A DNA stretch of 64,000 nucleotides from CAXTSE01 sp964246985. GTDB taxonomy: Bacteria; Actinomycetota; Actinomycetes; Actinomycetales; Microbacteriaceae. Positions 1 to 8,900 of this stretch are shown in pieces. Made by a program: the position numbers and the translations under genes. The stretch covers positions 1 through 64,000 of the forward strand of contig CAXTSE010000009.1 in NCBI GenBank assembly GCA_964246985.1, read 5' to 3'. Under the pieces are notes generated by a model. The model worked only from the letters and a program-made list of their open reading frames with translations, searched no databases and was not told the origin of the DNA. How positions within the stretch are numbered: the stretch's first letter is position 1; each line of letters opens with the position of its first letter.

Positions 1-204
1 AAGGCTGCGACGAAGTACGCGGCCGTGGTGACGGCTCGCACCGACACCTCCAGCCCGTTCGCAGACATCGCCGACCCGAGGCTCGATCGTCCGACGGTGG
101 CCTCGCTCGAGGCAGAACGAGACTCGATCGCCAGCCGCCGAGACGGCGCCGCGCTGACGGCCTCCGAGCTCCAGGTCCCGCTGCCGGCGGCCGACAGCGA
201 GTAG
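1..204 (+). CDS. C-terminal end of an unrecognised protein (5' truncated)
   Basis: An open frame runs in from the window edge and stops with TAG at 202-204, giving 67 residues that begin KAATKYAAVVTARTD and end LPAADSE. The tail is hydrophilic and alanine-rich, with no motif I recognise. The codon pattern (almost all third positions G or C) matches the neighbouring real genes, which is the main reason to call it. It lies 28 bp upstream of the amidase gene on the same strand, but the amidase seems to have its own leaderless promoter. The beginning of the gene is outside the window and no function can be assigned. Confidence 0.6.
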   Translation, partial: KAATKYAAVVTARTDTSSPFADIADPRLDRPTVASLEAERDSIASRRDGAALTASELQVPLPAADSE

Positions 205-232
205 GGCGCAGGGCGCGACGTAGGCTCGCCAG

Positions 233-1627
233 GTGACCGAACTCCACGATCTGTCCGCCCGAGAGCAGCTGGTCGAGCTCCGCGCGGGCCGGATCTCCCC
301 GCCCGAGCTCGTCACCCACTATCTCGACCGGATCGAGCGCCTGAACCCCCGGCTCGGCGCGTTCGCCGAGGTCACGGCGGAAGCAGCCCTCGCCCGTGCG
401 GAGAGCCTGGATCCCGCACAGCCGGCCACCCTCTGGGGAATGCCGCTGGCGGACAAGGACCTGGTGGCGCGCGCCGGAGTGCCCACCCGATACGGTTCGC
501 GCGCCTTCGCCGATCACGTGCCGGAGCGCTCCGACGAGCTGGCCCTGCTGCTCGACGATGCCGGCGCGATAAGCCTCGGCAAGACGAACACCCCGGAGTT
601 CGGCCTCACCGCCTACACCCAGTCGCTCGTCGCTCCCCCCGCCCGTGATCCGTGGAATCTCGAGCTGGGCGCCGGAGGGTCGAGCGGCGGGGCAGCCGCC
701 GCAGTCGCAGCCGGGCTGCTGCCGTTCGCGCCGGCGTCGGACGGCGGCGGATCGATCCGCATCCCCTCGGCGGCGGTCGGCGTCGTGGGTCTGAAACCGT
801 CTCGCGGGCGCCTGCCGGTGGGGTCCGGTCTCGACGGGCTGGCCGGGCTGGCGGTGACCGGGCCGATCGCGCGCACGGTCGCGGACGCCGCCCTCCTCCT
901 CGACGCTCTGATCGCCGGGCGCCCCTATCCCTTCGCCGTCACCGCGCCGGGTGGCGGCCCGTTCCTCGACGCGGCCCTCAGCACCCGCGCCCCCCAGCGG
1001 ATCGGCGTGACATTCACCTCACCGTGGGACGACGACGAGGAGATCGCCATCGACCCGGATGCGCGCGCAGCCGTGCACGCGGCGGCGGCGGCACTCGCAG
1101 ACCTCGGCCACGGAGTCGACGACCTGACCTGGCGTCCCGAGGGATACGCCGAGATGTTCACCACCCTCTGGCGCGGGACGGCCGCCCGCATCAAGGTCGA
1201 GGAGGATCGGCTGCACCTGGTCGAGCCGATCACGGCCTGGCTGGTGCGCAGCGGCCGCGCGCTCGGTGCGCGCGAGCTGGCCGACGCACTGGCGGCCGCC
1301 GTGGTGTTCGAGCGGCAGACGATCGCGGCGTTCTCCCCGTTCGACGCCGTTCTCACGCCCGCACTCGCGCAGTCCGGGCGCCCGATCGACTGGTTCGACG
1401 CCTCGGATGCGCGGCAGAACTTCTCGCAGCAGGTGCGGTACGCACCGTTCACCAGCTTCGTGAACGTGGCGGGCCTCCCCGCGATCGTCGTGCCGGTCGG
1501 CATTGCGGCGGACGGGCATCCGGTCGCGGTCCAGCTCGTCGGGCGGCCGGGCGGCGAGGCCGCCATCCTCTCCCTCGCCGCGGATCTCGAGCGTGGAGCG
1601 GGCTTCCGGCGTCCACCGATCTGGTGA
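233..1627 (+). CDS. amidase signature (AS) family enzyme
   Basis: A 464-residue protein, the usual length of AS-family amidases (GatA / 6-aminohexanoate-cyclic-dimer hydrolase type), which hydrolyse C-N amide bonds with a Ser-cisSer-Lys triad. The catalytic parts are visible: Lys75 in GMPLADKDL, the serine pair in GGSSGG near 148-153, and the nucleophile Ser174 in GGGSIRIPSA. The SLGKTNTPEFG motif lies near 115-125. No signal peptide, so probably cytoplasmic. The GTG start sits six bases after TAGGCT, a leaderless -10 arrangement common in this window. The substrate cannot be told from sequence. It is unlikely to be GatA of the amidotransferase because no gatC or gatB is adjacent. Confidence 0.88.
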   Translation: MTELHDLSAREQLVELRAGRISPPELVTHYLDRIERLNPRLGAFAEVTAEAALARAESLDPAQPATLWGMPLADKDLVARAGVPTRYGSRAFADHVPERSDELALLLDDAGAISLGKTNTPEFGLTAYTQSLVAPPARDPWNLELGAGGSSGGAAAAVAAGLLPFAPASDGGGSIRIPSAAVGVVGLKPSRGRLPVGSGLDGLAGLAVTGPIARTVADAALLLDALIAGRPYPFAVTAPGGGPFLDAALSTRAPQRIGVTFTSPWDDDEEIAIDPDARAAVHAAAAALADLGHGVDDLTWRPEGYAEMFTTLWRGTAARIKVEEDRLHLVEPITAWLVRSGRALGARELADALAAAVVFERQTIAAFSPFDAVLTPALAQSGRPIDWFDASDARQNFSQQVRYAPFTSFVNVAGLPAIVVPVGIAADGHPVAVQLVGRPGGEAAILSLAADLERGAGFRRPPIW

Positions 1628-1653
1628 GGCCCCGGCCCTCCGCCTTCCGACGC

Positions 1654-2796
1654 TCAGTTGATCAGCGACGCCATCCGGTTGACGGCTTCCTCGAGTACGG
1701 CCGGCTGGCACGCGAGGTTGATGCGGGCGTGACCGCGGCCGGCAGCCCCGAAGGCCGGGCCCGAGTTGAGGGCGACGCGGGCGTCGTGCAGGATCCGCTC
1801 CGCGGGGTCGATGCCCAGGGCCGCACCTCGGAAGTCCAGCCACCCGAGATACCCCGCGGCGGGCCGACGGTAGTGCACGACGGGCAACCGCCGTCTGAGG
1901 AGTCCGGCGAAGAGGGCGTCGTTCTGCATGATGCGCGTGACGGTCGCATCCAGCCACTCGGTGTCACGGTAGGCGGCGATGTTCGCGTGCAGGCCGAGGA
2001 TGCTGGCCCGGCTGGCCACCTCCGGCGGGAACCTGTCGAGCGAGGCGGACGCACGGGGTTCGCTCGCGATCAGGAGCGCGCACTTCGTTCCCGCGAGGTT
2101 CCACGCCTTGCTGGCGGAGGTGACGCAGACGGCGCGCGCTGCGCCGGCCACGGCGAGGAAGGGGACGAACTCGACGCCGTGGTGGACGAGCGGGGCGTGG
2201 ACCTCGTCGCTGATCACCAGCACGTCGTAGCGCGCCGCCAGCTCGGCCAGTCTGGTCAGGACCTCTCGGGGATGGACGACGCCGAGAGGGTTGTGGGGGT
2301 GGCAGAGAAGAAGCGCTCGCGCTCCTGCGGCGAACGCACCCTCGATGGCGTCGAGGTCGAGCTCCCACCCGGTGACCCTCTCGACCATGGGCACGTCCAT
2401 CACGCGATGCTCGGCCTCCTCGATCAACTCGAAGAACGGCGGGTACACGGGCGAGGTCACGACGACGTCGGAGTGCGGCTCGACCGCGTAGCGGAGCGTC
2501 TCGACGATGCCCACGCTGACGTCGGTCGCCACCCGGACGTCCGAGGGGTCGAGATCCCATGCCCAGCGGACTGCCGCGAACTCGGCGAAGACCCCGGCGA
2601 GGGGACCGGCCGAGTCGATGTACCCGAGATCCGACGCGCGCACCCGCTCGATCAGGGCATCCTGGACCCGCTCGGAGACGGGGTAGTACATCTCGGCGAC
2701 GAACAGCGGCAGCACGTCCGCCGGATATCGGGTCCATTTGAGCGACGTCCGCGACGAGCGGAGCCGGTCGGCGGATGCCGACGACCCGATCGTCAT
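1654..2796 (-). CDS. PLP-dependent aminotransferase, MalY/PatB (cystathionine beta-lyase-like) type
   Basis: A 380-residue fold-type I PLP enzyme. Visible landmarks are HNPLG (Asn169), ISDEVH (Asp197) and SASKAWN with the PLP lysine at 230; SxSKxWN is typical of the MalY/PatB branch, many of which cleave cystathionine or cysteine conjugates. Start chosen at the ATG that overlaps the stop of sufU by four bases (ATGA); the longer open frame upstream is read-through inside sufU and sufS. Third gene of a minus-strand sufS-sufU-aminotransferase operon, so a role in sulfur amino-acid chemistry fits the context, but this is inference. It could equally be a general class I/II aminotransferase. Confidence 0.85.
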   Translation of the reverse strand: MTIGSSASADRLRSSRTSLKWTRYPADVLPLFVAEMYYPVSERVQDALIERVRASDLGYIDSAGPLAGVFAEFAAVRWAWDLDPSDVRVATDVSVGIVETLRYAVEPHSDVVVTSPVYPPFFELIEEAEHRVMDVPMVERVTGWELDLDAIEGAFAAGARALLLCHPHNPLGVVHPREVLTRLAELAARYDVLVISDEVHAPLVHHGVEFVPFLAVAGAARAVCVTSASKAWNLAGTKCALLIASEPRASASLDRFPPEVASRASILGLHANIAAYRDTEWLDATVTRIMQNDALFAGLLRRRLPVVHYRRPAAGYLGWLDFRGAALGIDPAERILHDARVALNSGPAFGAAGRGHARINLACQPAVLEEAVNRMASLIN

Positions 2797-3248
2797 GCGC
2801 CCGCTGCCCGTGCTCGGACCAGCCCGACGGCCTCCTCGGCCGCCACCCAGGCGAGCATCGCGCACTTCACGCGGGCGATGTAGCGAGAGACCCCGCCGAG
2901 CGCGACGGCGTCGCCCAGCAGCTCCTCGTCTGGTTCGATCGCTCCGCGGGATCGCATCGCGGTGCGGAACAGGTCGATGCGCGCCTGCAGGTCGTCGACC
3001 GTCAGTCCGGTGGCGAGGTCCGACAGCAGCGACGCCGACGACTGCGAGATCGCGCATCCGTCGCCTTCCCAGCGCACCGCGTCGACGGTGCGCCCGTCGA
3101 GGTGGAGCTCGAGGGTGATCTCGTCGCCGCAGGTCGGATTCACCTGGTGGGACTCGCCCGCCGCGTCGCCCCGCAGACCGTAGCCGTGCGGCCTCTTCGA
3201 GTGCTCGAGGATCACCTGCTGATACAGCGTCTCCATCTCCGAGCTCAT
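2793..3248 (-). CDS. sufU: SufU-type Fe-S cluster assembly sulfurtransferase
   Basis: A 151-residue NifU/IscU-like protein of the SufU subfamily. It has the three conserved cysteines and aspartate of the zinc/sulfur-transfer site: Cys40 and Asp42 in NPTCGDE, Cys65 in GDGCAIS, and Cys129 in ARVKCAML. The insertion between the second and third cysteines is typical of SufU, which takes persulfide sulfur from SufS by zinc-ligand exchange. It overlaps sufS (upstream) and the aminotransferase (downstream) by four bases each, so the three are translationally coupled. sufBCD are not in the window. Confidence 0.93.
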   Translation of the reverse strand: MSSEMETLYQQVILEHSKRPHGYGLRGDAAGESHQVNPTCGDEITLELHLDGRTVDAVRWEGDGCAISQSSASLLSDLATGLTVDDLQARIDLFRTAMRSRGAIEPDEELLGDAVALGGVSRYIARVKCAMLAWVAAEEAVGLVRARAAGA

Positions 3249-4543
3249 CGCGCACCGAAGAATCCGACGGCATCCGCGACGCCCTCGATGAGCGCGTCGA
3301 CCTCGGTTGACGTCGTGTAGAGATAGGTGCTCGCGCGCGTGGAGGACGAGATCCCGAGCCGACGGTGGAGCGGCTGAGCGCAGTGATGCCCCACCCGCAC
3401 GGCGATGCCGCGGTCGTCGAGGAACTGTCCGACATCGTGCGAGTGGATCCCCTCGGTGACGAACGACGCCAGTCCCGCTCGCGGTTCCCCCGACGCCGGC
3501 CCGAGCACGCGGACACCGCGGATCTCCCCCAGCCCGCGGACGAGCTGCTGGCCGAGGACCTTCTCGTGTGCGGCGATGCGATCCATGCCGACCTGCTGCA
3601 GATAGGTCACGGCGGCTGCGAGGGCGATCGCCTGCGACACCCGCTGGGTGCCCGCCTCGAAGCGATGCGGCGGGTCAAGGTACTGGGCGGATTCCATGGT
3701 CACCGTCGTGATCATCGACCCGCCGCTGAGGAACGGGGGCATGGCGGCGAGCAGCTCGCGCCGTCCGTAGAGGACTCCGATGCCGGTCGGTCCGAGCATC
3801 TTGTGACCGGAGAAGACGGCGAAGTCGACGGCGAGCTCCGTCACGTCGACCGCCATGTGCGGCACCGACTGGCATGCGTCGAGCACGACGAGGGCGCCGA
3901 CCTCGTGCGCCCGTGCGACGAGGTCGGCGATGGGGTTGATGATCCCGAGGACGTTCGAGACATGAGTCACCGCGACGATCCTCGTGCGGGCGCCGATGAG
4001 ATCGTCCAGCGCCTCCAGCCGCAGGGAGCCGGCGTCGTCGACGGGGATGTACCGCAGGGTCGCGCCGGTGCGAGCGGCCAGCTCCTGCCACGGCACCAGG
4101 TTGGCATGGTGCTCCATCTCGGTGACGACGATCTCGTCGCCGACGCCGATGCGCAGCGCCTCCGAGCCGGGTCCGCCCCGCCCGAGGCTCGCGTTCGAGA
4201 TGGCGTAGGCGATGAGGTTGACCGCCTCGGTCGCGTTCGAGGTCCAGACCACCTCGTCGGGGCGCGCACCCACGAACTCGGCAACGACCGATCGCGCGTC
4301 CTCGAACAGCTCGGTCGCCTCGGCGGCGAGGGTGTGAGCACCCCGGTGGACCGCGGCGTTCCGGCGCAGGTAGTAGTCGCGCTCGGCGTCGAGGACGGCC
4401 ACCGGCTTCTGGGAGGTCGCCCCCGAATCCAGGTAGGTGAGACGTCGACCGTCGACCTCCGTGCTCAGCAGAGGGAAGTCGGCACGCAGGCGCAGCACGT
4501 CGGCATCGGTGAGACCGGCCTGAGCATGCGGTGCTATGGTCAC
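3245..4543 (-). CDS. sufS: cysteine desulfurase SufS
   Basis: A 432-residue group II cysteine desulfurase that removes sulfur from L-cysteine as a persulfide and passes it to SufU. PLP lysine Lys248 lies in VFSGHKMLGPTG, the ring-stacking histidine near 146 in EMEHHANLV, and the persulfide cysteine Cys388 in RVGHHCAQP, the class II signature. The GTG start at 4543 faces the ATG of the divergent PPOX gene with only nine bases between, so the two promoters must overlap the opposite coding start. First gene of the sufS-sufU-aminotransferase operon. Confidence 0.94.
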   Translation of the reverse strand: MTIAPHAQAGLTDADVLRLRADFPLLSTEVDGRRLTYLDSGATSQKPVAVLDAERDYYLRRNAAVHRGAHTLAAEATELFEDARSVVAEFVGARPDEVVWTSNATEAVNLIAYAISNASLGRGGPGSEALRIGVGDEIVVTEMEHHANLVPWQELAARTGATLRYIPVDDAGSLRLEALDDLIGARTRIVAVTHVSNVLGIINPIADLVARAHEVGALVVLDACQSVPHMAVDVTELAVDFAVFSGHKMLGPTGIGVLYGRRELLAAMPPFLSGGSMITTVTMESAQYLDPPHRFEAGTQRVSQAIALAAAVTYLQQVGMDRIAAHEKVLGQQLVRGLGEIRGVRVLGPASGEPRAGLASFVTEGIHSHDVGQFLDDRGIAVRVGHHCAQPLHRRLGISSSTRASTYLYTTSTEVDALIEGVADAVGFFGAR

Positions 4544-4552
4544 GCGTCTAGC

Positions 4553-4963
4553 ATGACGCAGACTGAAGCGGTGCAGATTCCCGATGCGGTTCTCGAGCTC
4601 CTCCGCAACCGCGGCATCACCTACCTGGCGACACTGATGCCCGACGGATCTCCGCAGCTCACCCAGACCTGGGTCGACACCGACGGCGAGTTCGTCATCA
4701 TCAACACCGTCGACGGCCACCAGAAGGTGCGCAACGTCCGGCGCGACCCGCGGGTGGCCGTCACCGTCGCCGATCCCGCGGACCCCAGCCGCTTCGTGCA
4801 GCTGCGCGGCCAGGTCGTCCGCGAGACCACCGACGGCGCCGTCGAGCACATCGACCTGATCGCCGAGCGATACACCGGCGCCCCGTACCCCTGGTACGGC
4901 GGGCGCGATCAGATCCGGATCATGCTCTACATCCGCGTCGCCAAGGTGAGCGGCCTGCGCTGA
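4553..4963 (+). CDS. PPOX-class (F420-dependent type) oxidoreductase-like protein
   Basis: A 136-residue split-barrel protein of the pyridoxamine-5'-phosphate-oxidase-like superfamily. The pattern ATLMPDGSPQLTQTWVD, then KVRNVRRDPRVAVTV, then IAERYTG is typical of actinobacterial F420- or flavin-binding PPOX proteins. The ATG is chosen because it starts right where homology to the family begins; the much longer frame upstream is antisense to sufS. Likely a cytoplasmic single-domain dimer. The cofactor (F420, FMN or heme degradation product) cannot be decided here. Confidence 0.85.
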   Translation: MTQTEAVQIPDAVLELLRNRGITYLATLMPDGSPQLTQTWVDTDGEFVIINTVDGHQKVRNVRRDPRVAVTVADPADPSRFVQLRGQVVRETTDGAVEHIDLIAERYTGAPYPWYGGRDQIRIMLYIRVAKVSGLR

Positions 4964-4964
4964 C

Positions 4965-4983
4965 GGGCGCGCCGGTCGCGCCC
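4965..4983. terminator. hairpin between the PPOX gene and tRNA-Met
   Basis: Seven-base inverted repeat GGGCGCG / CGCGCCC with a five-base loop directly after the PPOX stop codon and facing the 3' end of the convergent tRNA pair. No clear U tract on either side, so it is a probable but not certain transcription end. Confidence 0.45.
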
Positions 4984-5011
4984 ACGGTCCGCGGGACGAT
5001 GTAAAGGAAAG

Positions 5012-5085
5012 TAGCGAGGGCGGGACTTGAACCCGCGACACCACGATTATGAGTCGTGTGCTCTAACCACCTGAGCTACCCCGCC
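5012..5085 (-). tRNA. tRNA-Met (CAT), elongator type
   Basis: A 74-nt cloverleaf read on the minus strand: acceptor GGCGGGG pairs with CCTCGCT, D-arm TAGCTCAG...GAGC, anticodon loop CTCATAA, and T-arm GGGTTCAAGTCCC, discriminator A. The anticodon is at 5049-5051. The first base pair is G-U, so it is not the initiator tRNA with its 1-72 mismatch. The anticodon arm closely matches elongator tRNA-Met; an Ile2 (lysidine) tRNA is a less likely alternative. No CCA is encoded. Confidence 0.93.
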
Positions 5086-5129
5086 GGGCGGACTCCCCCC
5101 GCCACGAAAGGGCACCGACGAGAGTCCGG

Positions 5130-5201
<72 letters not shown>

Positions 5202-5279
5202 GTACCGCGCCTGAGCGCAGCAACCGGAAAATCCTAGCATCCGCCGGAACGGCCGCCCGACCCGTGAACGGGGCCGGGA

Positions 5280-7127
5280 TCACCAGGCGGGGACGGCCAC
5301 TCCGGGCAGCTGCCACGCCGCGAAGGTGGGCCCCGGAATCGAGACCCGACCGTCTCCCGAGGGCGCCTCGCCCGCGAGGGCGAGCGCGTCATCCGGGAGC
5401 TCGTCGCCCAGGTCGACGACGGTGATCGCCCGCGCCGCGACGACGAGCACGCACTCGGTCGCCGTCTCTCGCACGAAGGCGACCGCGTCGTCCGATGCGT
5501 GCAGCCAGCGGATGCCGCCCCCGTTGAGCGACGGATGCGCTCGCTTCAGCGCGATCAGCCGGCGGTACACGTCGGTGGTCGTCGCGAACTCGCCGGCCGC
5601 GGCCGCGTCCCACGGCATCGGCGTGCGGGACTCTTCGCCGTCGGCGCCCGTCAGCCCGAACTCGTCACCCATCCACACCACGGGGATGCCGGGCAGCGAT
5701 ACAGCGAGACCGAACGCCACCGGCAGCACGCCGTCGCGCGCCGATGTGAGGAAGCGGGGCGTGTCGTGCGTGTCGAGAGCGTTCATCGTCTGCAGGCGGG
5801 TGCGCCACGGGAACGCCGCGGCGAACTCGCGGTGCGCCGCATAGAAGTCGACGCCCGTGTAGTCGCTCGTGCGGCCGAGGGTCATGCCGAGGCCGCCTCC
5901 CGCCGGGGATCCGGGAGTCGAGAGCCAGTTCCACAGGGGGCGGGTGAAGTTCGCGTACGTCATAGCGCCGTGCCAGGCGTCGCCGGGGAAGTCGCCGGCG
6001 GCGTCGTTCGTCGACTCGCCGAGCAGCAGGGTGTCGGGGTTGATCTCGACCATCGTGCGGCGGATCGTGCGGCGCACCACCTCGTTGAAGTCGTCCTCAC
6101 GATGCCGGCCGGTCATGTTGGCCACGTCGATCCGCCAGCCGTCGAGGCTGTACGGCTCACGCAGCCAGCGGGCGACCACCGAGTCCGGGCCCTCGATGAA
6201 GCGGCGGCGCAGCTCGTCACCGCGCCAGTTGAACTTGGGCAGGCTCGGCACGCCCATCCACGACACATAGGTCTCCTGGCCTCCGTCGAGCCACAGGTAG
6301 AAGTCGCTCTCGGCATTCTCGGGCTGGCGGTGCGCCGCCTTGAACCACTCGTGCGCGTCGCCGGAGTGGTTCGAGGTCAGGTCTCCGATCACCCGTAGCC
6401 CTCGCTCGTGCGCGGCCTCGACGAGGGCGACGAGGGCCTCGTCGCCGCCGAGCAGCGGATCGACGTTGTCGAAGCTGAGCGCGTCGTAGCGGTGGTTGGA
6501 CTGGGCGGGGAACACCGGCGTCAGATAGAGCAGGTCGACCCCGAGGTCGACGAGGTGGTCGAGGTGGTCGGCCACGCCGGCGAGGTCGCCCCCGAAGAAC
6601 TGCAGCGGCGTCGACGGACCGACGTGGATCACCGGGTCATCCCAGTCGGCGGGCTCGGCCCAGTCGGGCAGCTGGGCCTGGTGCTCGTCGGCCCGCGCCG
6701 ACCGCGCGAACCGGTCGGGGAACACCTGGTACATCACGCTCGACGCACCCCAGGCGGGCGGCGGGTCGTAGGTCACGATGCGGAAGTCGTCGATGTCGCG
6801 CGTCTCGGTGTGGCTGAGACCGGCCGACGTCAGCCACCACGTCGCGCCCCCCTCGAGCTCGAAGAGGAACCGGTAGCCGTGCACCGGGTTCTCGATCGCG
6901 AGCTCGGTCTGCCACCAGACCTCGGTCTCTGTCTCGTGCACGACGTGCGCGTCGCTGAAGCTTGGCTCGCGGTCGGGGTTGGAGCGCGTCCGCACGGTGA
7001 TCGCGTGCCCGAACTCGCGCGGCACCCGCACCCGCACCCCGACCCGGTCGCCGAGCTTCGGCGTCAGGTTCGAGACGTAGAGCGGGGAGCCGTCGTGGTG
7101 CGGACGGGCGGCGAGATGGCGCTGCAT
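5280..7127 (-). CDS. GH13 alpha-amylase family hydrolase (neopullulanase / cyclomaltodextrinase-like)
   Basis: A 615-residue glycoside hydrolase. An N-terminal beta-sandwich-like region (about 10-120, CBM34-like) precedes a TIM barrel with all four GH13 regions: DLTSNH (249-254), GWRIDVANM with nucleophile Asp334, LLGES with acid/base Glu371, and ALDTHDT (454-455). The N-terminal module and lack of a signal peptide point to an intracellular enzyme on maltodextrins, cyclodextrins or pullulan fragments. The ATG at 7127 follows TACCCT by six bases (leaderless). Divergent from a second GH13 gene with a palindromic site between, suggesting joint control by maltodextrin availability. Confidence 0.88.
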   Translation of the reverse strand: MQRHLAARPHHDGSPLYVSNLTPKLGDRVGVRVRVPREFGHAITVRTRSNPDREPSFSDAHVVHETETEVWWQTELAIENPVHGYRFLFELEGGATWWLTSAGLSHTETRDIDDFRIVTYDPPPAWGASSVMYQVFPDRFARSARADEHQAQLPDWAEPADWDDPVIHVGPSTPLQFFGGDLAGVADHLDHLVDLGVDLLYLTPVFPAQSNHRYDALSFDNVDPLLGGDEALVALVEAAHERGLRVIGDLTSNHSGDAHEWFKAAHRQPENAESDFYLWLDGGQETYVSWMGVPSLPKFNWRGDELRRRFIEGPDSVVARWLREPYSLDGWRIDVANMTGRHREDDFNEVVRRTIRRTMVEINPDTLLLGESTNDAAGDFPGDAWHGAMTYANFTRPLWNWLSTPGSPAGGGLGMTLGRTSDYTGVDFYAAHREFAAAFPWRTRLQTMNALDTHDTPRFLTSARDGVLPVAFGLAVSLPGIPVVWMGDEFGLTGADGEESRTPMPWDAAAAGEFATTTDVYRRLIALKRAHPSLNGGGIRWLHASDDAVAFVRETATECVLVVAARAITVVDLGDELPDDALALAGEAPSGDGRVSIPGPTFAAWQLPGVAVPAW

Positions 7128-7202
7128 GCAGAGAGGGTAGCGGGCGGATGTTTCGGCACGGTATCGCGGGGGGCGCCTCCCTGACTGGGCGCCCGGTGAG
7201 CG

Positions 7203-7217
7203 GATTCGAATCGATTC
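7203..7217. promoter_or_regulatory. overlapping palindromes in the divergent GH13 promoter
   Basis: Two perfect 10-bp palindromes, GATTCGAATC (7203-7212) and GAATCGATTC (7208-7217), overlap and are followed by another GATTC. They lie in the 113-bp gap between the two divergent GH13 genes, just upstream of the TAGGCT -10 of the plus-strand gene. LacI-family repressors of sugar genes often bind such sites, but no lacI gene is in the window, so the regulator is unknown. Confidence 0.5.
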
Positions 7218-7240
7218 GATTCCTCCCCTAGGCTCGGGGA

Positions 7241-8878
7241 ATGGCTTCTGCACTCGACTGGTGGCGCACCGCTGTCATCTACCAGATCTACCCCCGCTCG
7301 TTCGCCGACTCCGACGGCGACGGCATCGGCGATCTGCCCGGCGTGACCGCGCGGCTCGAGTCGCTGGTCGAGCTCGGCGTCGATGCGATCTGGCTCTCGC
7401 CGTTCATGACGTCGCCCCAGCGCGACGCCGGGTATGACGTCGCCGACTACTGCGACGTCGATCCGCTCTTCGGCACGCTCGCCGACTTCGACGTCATGCG
7501 CGATCGCGCCCACTCGCTCGGCCTCAAGGTCATCATCGACCTGGTGCCGAACCACTCCTCCAGCGCCCACCCGTGGTTCCAGGAGGCGCTCGCCGCCGGG
7601 CCGGGGTCGCCCGAGCGCGCGCGATACATGTTCCGTGAGGGGAAGGCCGCCGACGGCGAGCTCCCGCCCAACAACTGGGACTCCGTCTTCGGCGGGCCCG
7701 CCTGGACCCGCATCACGGAGTCCGACGGCACCCCCGGTCAGTGGTACCTCCACCTCTTCGACAGCTCGCAGCCCGACTTCGACTGGACGAATCCCTGGGT
7801 GCGTGAGCAGTTCCGCGAGGTGCTGCGCTTCTGGCTCGGCCGCGGCGTCGACGGCTTCCGGGTGGATGTCGCCCACGGCCTCGTCAAGGTCGAGGGCCTC
7901 CCCGACTACACGCCCCCGCCCGGCGGCAGCATGGGTGGCAACACCAACGACGCGCCCTACTGGGCCCAGGACGGCGTGCACGAGATCTATCGCGACTGGA
8001 ACGCGGTGCTCCACGAGTTCGGCGACGACCGCATCCTCGCCGCGGAGGCGTGGGTGCTTCCGATGACGCACCTCTCCGAGTGGGTGCGTCCCGACGAGAT
8101 GCAGCAGGCGTTCAACTTCGGCTACCTCGAGACGCCGTGGGCGGCCGCCCCGCTGCGGGCCATCGTCGACCAGTCGCTCGCCGCATTCGGGGCCGTGGGC
8201 GCACCCAGCACGTGGGTGCTCTCGAACCACGACGTGATCCGCCATGCGTCGCGTCTCGCGCTCACGCCGCCGCCCGCGCAGGGCGCCGGCATCGGGCCGC
8301 ACACCGAGCACAAGCCGGATGACGTGGTCGGGCTGCGCCGAGCGCGGGCGGCCACGGCGTTCATGCTCGCCCTGCCCGGCTCGGCCTACATCTACCAGGG
8401 CGAGGAGCTCGGCCTGCCCGAGGCCATCGACCTGCCCGACGAGTCCCGACAGGACCCGACCTTCCGCCGCACCCAGGGTGAGCTCTACGGACGCGACGGA
8501 TGCCGCGTGCCGATCCCGTGGGAGTCCGACTCCCCCGCGGCCGGTTTCGGTCCGTCCGATCAGAGCTGGCTGCCGCAGCCCGCGGCCTGGCCGAGCTACG
8601 CTCGCGACACCCAGCGCGGGGTGCCCGGATCGACGCTCGAGTTCTACACGTCGGCCCTGGCGCTGCGCCGCGAGCACGACCTGGGCGCCGGCGCGATCGA
8701 GTGGCTCGACTCGGGAAGCGACGACGTGCTGATGTTCCGCTCGGGGGGTGTCACGGTCGTCGCCAACACGGGCGCGGCCCACGTCGACCTGCCGGAGGGG
8801 CGCATCGTGCTCGAGAGCGGCGAGACCGGCAACGGACTCCTCGCGGGCGATACGACGGTCTGGCTCGTCGCCGACTGA
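7241..8878 (+). CDS. GH13 alpha-glucosidase / oligo-1,6-glucosidase type
   Basis: A 545-residue GH13 enzyme that would release glucose from short alpha-glucosides in the cytoplasm. It opens with WWRTAVIYQIYPRSF and the calcium-site-like loop DSDGDGIGDLPG. The catalytic regions are DLVPNH (100-105), DGFRVDVAH with nucleophile Asp209, AAEAW with Glu269, and SNHD near 327. Length and motif style fit bacterial alpha-glucosidases (AglA/MalL) rather than amylases. The start ATG lies six bases after TAGGCT, so it is probably leaderless. It likely works with the divergent maltodextrin hydrolase to degrade imported maltodextrins. Confidence 0.9.
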   Translation: MASALDWWRTAVIYQIYPRSFADSDGDGIGDLPGVTARLESLVELGVDAIWLSPFMTSPQRDAGYDVADYCDVDPLFGTLADFDVMRDRAHSLGLKVIIDLVPNHSSSAHPWFQEALAAGPGSPERARYMFREGKAADGELPPNNWDSVFGGPAWTRITESDGTPGQWYLHLFDSSQPDFDWTNPWVREQFREVLRFWLGRGVDGFRVDVAHGLVKVEGLPDYTPPPGGSMGGNTNDAPYWAQDGVHEIYRDWNAVLHEFGDDRILAAEAWVLPMTHLSEWVRPDEMQQAFNFGYLETPWAAAPLRAIVDQSLAAFGAVGAPSTWVLSNHDVIRHASRLALTPPPAQGAGIGPHTEHKPDDVVGLRRARAATAFMLALPGSAYIYQGEELGLPEAIDLPDESRQDPTFRRTQGELYGRDGCRVPIPWESDSPAAGFGPSDQSWLPQPAAWPSYARDTQRGVPGSTLEFYTSALALRREHDLGAGAIEWLDSGSDDVLMFRSGGVTVVANTGAAHVDLPEGRIVLESGETGNGLLAGDTTVWLVAD

Positions 8879-8900
8879 CGCGGGGAATTCAGCGGCTGCG

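Noticed and set aside
652..2883. Very long open frame (743 codons) over the amidase and aminotransferase genes
   Set aside because: It is an Arg/Gly-rich shadow frame produced by high GC; real genes with catalytic motifs occupy both strands there.
1654..3516. 620-codon reading of the aminotransferase with a long N-terminal part
   Set aside because: The extra part is antisense/frame-shifted read-through of sufU and sufS; the ATG overlapping the sufU stop gives a normal-length protein.
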